Assembly: GCA_016165875.1 (NCBI GenBank)
Contig: JABBOT010000007.1
Coordinates: 18,406,447-18,470,446, forward strand
Source of the DNA: Acanthopleura granulata
Taxonomy: Eukaryota; Mollusca; Polyplacophora; Chitonida; Chitonidae
Reading direction: 5' to 3'
DNA length: 64,000 nt
Shown here: piece by piece, positions 57,691-64,000 of the stretch
Numbering within the stretch: position 1 is the stretch's first letter
Layout of the letters: the number at the start of each line of letters is the position of its first letter
The notes under the pieces: generated by a model
The model's database searches: none
Seen by the model: the letters and a program-made list of their open reading frames with translations, nothing else
Told to the model about the DNA's origin: nothing
Translations under genes and position numbers: made by a program

Positions 57691-58342
57691 TACCTAAGGT
57701 AGGCTACTTCGGCTTGGCTTCAAAATAACTGGGAGTCTCACGCTCGAAGCTGCATATGCGGAATTTTGTTAAAAAAGCTGGAGAAACTTGGGGTACACTA
57801 ATAAGAGAACAAAGCCATCTTTCATAAACACATTAACTCAAATCTGTGCCTCGCATAAACGCTGTCAACTGTGTTATTAGTTCTTAGTAAAACAGGAACA
57901 TAGGTATGATTGGTATATTTCATCTTGTGTCACTCTATATGTTTGTCAGAGAGAAGCCTACTTCTTACAATAGAAGTGCTGAATCTTTGATACGCGAGCA
58001 AGCATACATATATAGAGTTACCATGTAGTGTGACCTCATACAGCGTAGACAGGAGTGCACAAGCTTTGCAGGTAGAAGACAAACTCGCCGTGTGTACATT
58101 CCCCATTCAGTACTTACGTCCTTTGGCGTAGGTTTGAAGCGAAGGTGTGGCCTAGTGTTTAACATTTAAAAGAAACTTTTATAGTTATGCAAGACCACTT
58201 GATTCATATAGTGTCTCTAGTTGTAGGCAATATTTCCATGGCGAGCCCACACACGAGATCCGTGTCTGTGTTAGCCTGATGGTCAGCTACCAGCATGAAA
58301 TCTTAGCAGCTCACACATTTATTGGTATAATTAATATATACA

Positions 58343-58558
58343 AGGGACCTCCGTGGCCGAGAGGGTTAGCGCACCAGCGGGGCGCTATGACGAAACACCT
58401 CTCACCAATGTCGTCGCTGTGAGTTCAAGTCCATCTCATGCTGGCTTCCTCTCCGGCCGTACGTGGGAAGACCTGCCAGCAACCTGCGCATGGTCGTGGT
58501 TCCCCGGACTCTGCCTTCCTCCATATTCCCAAACACCAATCAAATAAATAAATAAATA
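58343..58558 (+). mobile_element. SINE family A with internal deletion
   Basis: Head (GGCCGAGAGGGTTAGCGCAC, GAGTTCAAGTCC) and body are well kept. Between GGACTCTGCC and CAAACACCAATCAAATAAAT the segment with ATTCTTGAGTACGGCG is deleted. Confidence 0.85.
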
Positions 58559-59329
58559 ATATATACAAATCCATATGTATCTTGCATCCTTACTTTTATT
58601 TTCCAAAGACCCATATTCCCCACAATACACAAGATACCTTTCATAAAATATTTCTCTTAAAAATGCCCCGTACATATATACAAAGTGACGTAATAATCCT
58701 TTAAATATAACGCGAAGCTCAATGCGAATTCGTGTAATCGTTATGGTATCATTTAACTCTTCACTAATTAAATAACCGTGCCTTTGTTTGTGGCAAATTA
58801 CATGGCTGATGTCATGGTAATCACAATCATCCCTAAACTTGATGGTGTATATATCAAGGTAATGATAAGGTAATCTTCCGTACGCATGTCCATCCGGTTA
58901 GAAAAGCGTTCTCTTTTTGTGTACCCAGTTTGAAAGTGTCCTGGAGCAAGGCCCTGCTCTTTCAGGTCCCACCAAGACACAAAAGAGAAAAATTAGACAA
59001 CGGGTAGTCGTTGTCGGCCTCCGCACAAACAGCCACATTTATACAGATGCGCATATACAGCAACAATAGCGATATTAAACCCTGTGTCAACTTTATCTGG
59101 CCTAGATTTGCTAAGTGTATGTATATGTCTACAAAGCGAAATTGAATACAATATAGGTAAGAAAATGAATGGACAACCATGACAGCTTGGTGAAGGGAGG
59201 TCAATTCATGTCTGTGTGTAGGGTCTTTGGAAAATCACAGTAGAAGATATCGTGTTACTTAGCATATGTACATGTCAACACAGATAGCTATAGACTTATT
59301 TATGGTGGTGGGTTCCTGCCATACTTACT

Positions 59330-59420
59330 TTTTTATTTACATATTTATTAAACGCCATTCTCAAGATTTTTTCACATATACTATGGTGGGTAAACCACAG
59401 ATCTTTGATAAGTTATCAAG
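59330..59420 (-). mobile_element. SINE family A tail, diverged
   Basis: TTTATTTACATATTTATTAA, CGCCATTCTCAAGATTTTTT, ACTATGGTGGGTAAACCA. Weak match to the inverted tail and body. Confidence 0.4.
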
Positions 59421-59849
59421 ATATTCGTTTGCTCTCAGGAAAGCCTCACTAATAACGAGAGCGGGAAATTCCAGAATACCCTGCCCAAGATCGGAATTGA
59501 ACACTTATCTGGTACTATATAGTATGCGGTGGAACAAGGCGATGATATTTTGGGGTATTTATAGCTATTTTGGGGGTTCATATTGCTCCCAACGACATTC
59601 CGCTCACACTGCGTCGCTCAGGTTCATGGGCTGAGAAAGATGAGAAGAGCTCGATGGAAGTGACCTCCGTTCAAGAGATACCTGACAACTCTCCTGACAT
59701 ACGGCTACAGGCGAAACAGTGACGATTATATATTCTAACACATCGTTTCACCAATCAAGGGCTAGTTATCTACAGGGAATGTGACCCCCAAAGGTTTATG
59801 GCTGGTGTTGATGCTATATGGTATGATTCATTTATTTATTTGGTGTTTT

Positions 59850-59975
59850 ACTGGGCTTCGGTAGCCGAGGTGATTAGCGCTCTAGCGCAGCGCGATGACG
59901 CAGGAGCCTCTCACCAATGCGGTCGCTGTGAGTTCAAGTCCAGCTCAAGCTGGCTTCCTCTCCTGCAGATACCTT
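59850..59975 (+). mobile_element. SINE family A, 5' part only
   Basis: GGTAGCCGAGGTGATTAGCG, GCGATGACGCAGGAGCCTCT, GTGAGTTCAAGTCCAGCTCA. It stops after GGCTTCCTCTCC, so the tail is missing. Confidence 0.75.
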
Positions 59976-60841
59976 ATAGCACGGTGATACCATGAAAATT
60001 CTAATGCCAGGTTTGTAATTTTTGGATATTGGGCTATAGATGGACAAATGCACTCATTTGAAGACGGGATACGCCGAGGTCGGCACGTTAAGACCCCTGT
60101 ATTGTTTGAGAAACTCCAAATTATAATTTGTACTATTATGTCGTATCGAGAATGTCACCTCTTCTGTCCCACAGGTCGTTGGGAATGCTCTGCAGCACTG
60201 AACGTAAATAGAAAATGAATTATAACCTGGAGCCAGTTTAAATCAGTAAACAAGGGAAGGGAAACAACCTTGTCTGTTAAAAACCGCTCGTCACATGCTT
60301 AATGCTATATACATTTTAGCCTAAAGGCTCTCTAAAAACGCAATTCTCAAGTGCTATAAAATGTGGGCACAAGAATATTTAAATTTTAAACCATGTACTT
60401 AAATATTCCAAGTTGTAACATTAAAAACTAAAACATTTTAATAGTTGGTCTATTTAATTTCCAACACTCTCCTGCCAAAATACTAGATTTAACATTATTA
60501 GAGTTAATACACATTCCATTTCAGTTTTAAGAAATCAGTTACAAAACAAACCCAAGCGTCGAGCGAGTGAGTTGTCAATTCCTTCTTGTCTCCAGTCGGC
60601 ATATTTAGCAAAGCATACGAAAAAGATTCTATCAGTAGTTTGGAAATATAGGTTCAGCATATCACCATTTGAAAGAAAATCTCAGCCTGTTTTCCCTTCA
60701 CGGTCTCAATGTACAAACTGTATTGATATCGTGTCATGCGCACTGTCCAGGTACCTAAAGCGTTATCCTGCAGTGCTCAATGATGTGGTTGTCAGAGTCA
60801 TCACTGTTGTTGTCATGGAAATTTCTTTACATATAGGCTAC

Positions 60842-61262
60842 ATCAGTCAGTTGTGGTATTTTCTGGAGTATGTCAATCAGTTGTGGTTGTTTAAGAAGTA
60901 CATCAACAAGCCTCCCCCGGTGCAGTCGCTGTGAGTTCAAATCCAGCTCATGCTGCCTTCCACTTCGGCCGTACGTGGGAAGGCCCGACAACACCTGTGG
61001 ATGGTCGTGGGTTTCCCCGGGGATCTGCCCGGATTCCTCCCCCCATAATGCTGACCGCCGTCGTGTAAGAGAAATATTCTTGAGTACGGCGTAAAACACC
61101 AATCAAATAAATAAATAAATAAGTAAATAAATAAATAAATAAACAGTAGTGGTAGTTTCTTGGGTAGCCTACATCAATCATTTGTGGAAGCTTCCAGGGT
61201 ATATCAGTCAGTTGTGGTAGTTTCCAGGGTATATCAGTCAGTTGTGGTAGTTTCTACAGTCA
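60842..61262. repeat. 31-base minisatellite split by a SINE
   Basis: Units of ATCAGTCAGTTGTGGTAGTT then TCCAGGGTAT lie on both sides of the SINE at 60914-61144: about two units before and three or four after. Confidence 0.75.
60914..61144 (+). mobile_element. SINE family A inserted in the 31-base array
   Basis: 5'-truncated copy beginning near the B box (GTGAGTTCAAATCCAGCTCA), complete body, tail GAGTACGGCGTAAAACACCA and a long AAATAAAT tract. Confidence 0.88.
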
Positions 61263-62158
61263 TCTGTCAGTTTTAGTGCCGTAGTTTTTGAGTCATTAGC
61301 TGCATGTTATTGTTTCTTTCGGGATCATCGTGACTAGAAAATATGACAGTATAGAACTACTGCCTTTACACTTCTGTCCTTGCACCTTGTCTAATTTTGT
61401 CTAAGTGTTATAGGCCTGACTATATTTAGGCTTGTGCTGTTTTGAAGGCTATCTTGTTGACATTTTCCACACTTTAGCAATCTCATTAAAATCCTTAGTT
61501 CTGGCTGCGCTACGCCACTGGAATGTGGCACTTGGGCATTGTTTATCGTGTTCTGAGGAATTCTGGAAGCCCTACGAGAATACGTAATGTTTGGGCAATT
61601 ATTGGTTGATTTTAATGAGAGTCATTAGAAACTCTGTAAACCGCATAGATCTGTACAGGAAGATTTCTATGGGCTCGTTGATCACAAATTCGTTCAAAGA
61701 ATACACGTTTTAGCCTGCTGAATACAGAGCTAGACAAATCTGCAATGACAGCAAAAAGTTGAGTGCCCAAACATTTCATTACACCTTACCAATCAAATAA
61801 AGAGGGAGAAAATATAACTCACTTGTTAAAGGATACTTACCTGGGCCACGTGACATGTTAGTTCGGCTGTTGTTATCGAAGGCGGTAAGGCGATTCAGCG
61901 CAGAATGACATCGCCTATACATGTACCCTGTACGCTGGAACTCATACCGGTCCTCTATCAGTGAGTGGTCTGTTATTTATAAATGTCCTTCAGTGTGAAA
62001 ATCATTTTTATCTTGGGTACATTACAATGAAATGGCCACTTTTAATATCTTACATTATAATATTTTCTCGTGAGGCCCCGAAGTGGTACAGCTGTATTGT
62101 AGGCCTATTTTGTACCCAAGTTTTGTAGCAGGTTTCGTATCGACTGGCGTAATATGTA

Positions 62159-62392
62159 GCGGCTTGGGTAGTAGCGACATGCTACATAGTGGCTGACGTC
62201 GTAGCGGCTTAGGTATGTTTCGTTGTGACTGACGTCGCAGCCGCAGGAGTAAAAGTGGTTGCATGACGTCATAGCGGCTTGGGTAGTAGCGACAGGCTAC
62301 ATAGTGGCTGACGTCGTAGCGGCTTAGGTATGTTTCGTTGTGACTGACGTCGCAGCCGCAGGAGTATGCTTCGTTACATTTTGGCTGACGTC
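62159..62392. repeat. Duplicated 93-base block with TGACGTC cluster
   Basis: GCGGCTTGGGTAGTAGCGAC through GCAGCCGCAGGAGTA occurs at 62159-62251 and again at 62274-62366. TGACGTC occurs six times in 200 bases, once as the full palindrome TGACGTCA (62264-62271). Confidence 0.9.
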
Positions 62393-63769
62393 GTGGGAGC
62401 TTGGGTTATAGCGGTAGGAGCAGGCGTCGGAGCGGCAACACATCTAATAACACTGGTCAAATACACAAAATACCGGTCATATAAACATTGTACTGGTCAA
62501 ATAAACATTATGCTGCTCGGATGCCTATTATATATTGGTCCGATAAACATACTAATCTTGAACACATTATACTTGTCCGATAAATATTATGTACTCGTAA
62601 GCACACAAAAGAGCATTCATAAAAGGATATTGCATTCAACTATTTACTATATATTGGACAATTCCAGAAAAATAACTGTACAGTTGTACAACATATCTGT
62701 CTGCAACAGAGGGACGTAACTCTAGCCCTACAGGATCAAATGACACCAACATCTACAATAAGGTCTCGCGCTGTTATAGCTCACCACACGTGAGTACATC
62801 GCGATGGGTTACATACGTCACTGCTCTGCCATATCTGATGGTATTCGTGAACATGACCGCACGTGACATAAGCTAGACATGTGACATGGTCAAAGGTAGC
62901 GGACGTGTGGGGAGACAGAAATCTAAGTGCACCTAGTATCTTTGACTGTAAAAAGTCAGGCTGATTAACAGGTGATATTTCACACCGGTGTCGGCCTTGC
63001 GTACAGATCTCGTCATAGTAAACGGACTGTTTACAGACTACAGGTGTATAAACGGAAGGAATCCTGCAGACGAAGTGGGTCAAACGTAAGGTTGATTATT
63101 ACATTACCGATGTTTGTACACGATTAGGGATTCCCGCGGGTTGATATTATATATGGGAGAGGATATACTGGCACCGTCTTCAGAGTTTGCTAGATATCTC
63201 CACAGGACTTGTGCTAGATCTCCAGGGGTTGGTAAAAACTTTACCTGCAAACAGTTTCCGTATAAACGCTTCAGGTCGAATGTGACCACTGATGCAGGGA
63301 CTTTGTTATCATGCTGAGAAATCGACATGAATTGTCTTGACAGGAATGCGTGAAACCCGGGAAATCCATAGACTGGATAATGTTTATCGAGGACTCTTGC
63401 AGAAACATCCAAGGAGTTCTTGAACATTTAACACGAAACTTTCCTTATGTACTAAAGAAGAAATCTTGCAGAAATATTTGCCGAGAAATTTTGCTTGTAT
63501 AACGTACTCAATATCTTTCAGTCTTCTCTAGTCACATGTTTTCTCAACTGAGTTCTGCAATGTGGGCAAAAGAAAATTAAGGTCTGAAGATCTGAGTGGA
63601 ACAACGCCTCCATAAAGCGCGCTGGAGAGAAACCTTTTCTACAGAACCAGGAAGAAGCCTTTTCTAAAGTCACTGAAAATCTTTTTGCCACTTCTTTGTG
63701 ACGTCTCTTAGAAAGGCAATTTGAAAAGACTATGCTGACTACTGGGACATTTCTAACAAGTACATATGA

Positions 63770-63885
63770 GACGTTAGAAACGGAGCAAGAGTCTTTGGTA
63801 TGCGTCTTCATTTAAATTGCTGTTTCAGACGTTCGAAATGGGGCAAGAATCTTTGGTATGCGCCTTTATTTGAATTGCTGTTTCT
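63770..63885. repeat. 58-base tandem duplication
   Basis: GACGTTAGAAACGGAGCAAG through TTGCTGTTTC at 63770, repeated from 63828 with few changes. Confidence 0.9.
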
Positions 63886-64000
63886 TGGATTCCTGCTCTC
63901 CTTTTCTGAATGTTGATTCTGTGACAAATGTTTCGTTTGCGATAAGTATAATTCCTGGACAATTTTTGTGCTTTTGGAAGTGTTGCTCTTGAGGTAAAGA

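Larger units (their letters stand above)
61263..64000. other. Right-hand end of window, no supported gene
   Basis: Apart from the two duplications, I see no recognisable gene. Minus-strand frames at 62781-63083, 63104-63427 and 63518-63811 are open for about 100 codons each but match no family I know and show no consistent splice structure. Confidence 0.5.

Noticed and set aside
62781..63811. Three minus-strand frames of about 100 codons
   Set aside because: No family resemblance, no coherent splice phases; one contains part of a tandem duplication edge.

Overview
The window is animal nuclear DNA, most likely from a mollusc or another lophotrochozoan. The evidence is short coding exons in long AT-rich introns, many tRNA-derived SINEs ending in an AAATAAATA-type tail, and many minisatellites. 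Two intron-rich genes can be rebuilt completely, exon by exon, with splice phases that join without a gap. I see no bacterial, viral, rRNA or CRISPR feature. The species call is an inference from repeat style and gene content.

Gene 1 (minus strand, 27782 down to 3165, 17 exons, 744 residues) encodes a Tie-like receptor tyrosine kinase. Its parts are a signal-peptide exon, seven EGF-like repeats with eight cysteines each (one per exon, all phase 1-1), one membrane span, a complete and apparently active kinase domain, and a short last exon with a Tyr-Met-Asn motif. Unlike vertebrate Tie receptors, it shows no Ig or fibronectin III domain. The large introns at 13.7-17.0 kb and 17.9-27.7 kb hold SINE fragments, arrays and hairpins.

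The 27.8-32.2 kb interval separates the two divergently transcribed genes. It has no certain gene, only weak exon-like pieces on the minus strand at 28.2-28.5, 30.0 and 31.0-31.2 kb.

Gene 2 (plus strand, 32237 to 54360) encodes a 566-residue SLC22-type organic cation/carnitine transporter. It is the most unusual locus here. Four separate, intact 143-base first exons (32237, 37314, 39114, 42666) each encode a start codon, the cytosolic N-terminus and membrane span 1. All four end in the same phase and can join one shared set of nine downstream exons (47241-54360). This resembles the variable-first-exon layout of UGT1A or clustered protocadherins. Exons 1B and 1C lie in a clear 1.8 kb tandem duplication that includes their 5' flanks.

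The same gene carries minisatellites made from its own exon-intron junctions: the exon 4 donor (about 69-base units), the exon 6 acceptor (60-base units) and the exon 7 acceptor (75/76-base units). A 50-base array abuts the exon 1A start codon, and a 41-base array repeats a consensus 5' splice site nine times. Two exon 7 acceptor copies are open and in frame, so they could add 25 or 50 residues.

Downstream of 54.4 kb there is no supported gene. The region holds a 29-base minisatellite, several SINEs (one inserted inside a minisatellite) and a duplicated block with six TGACGTC motifs.
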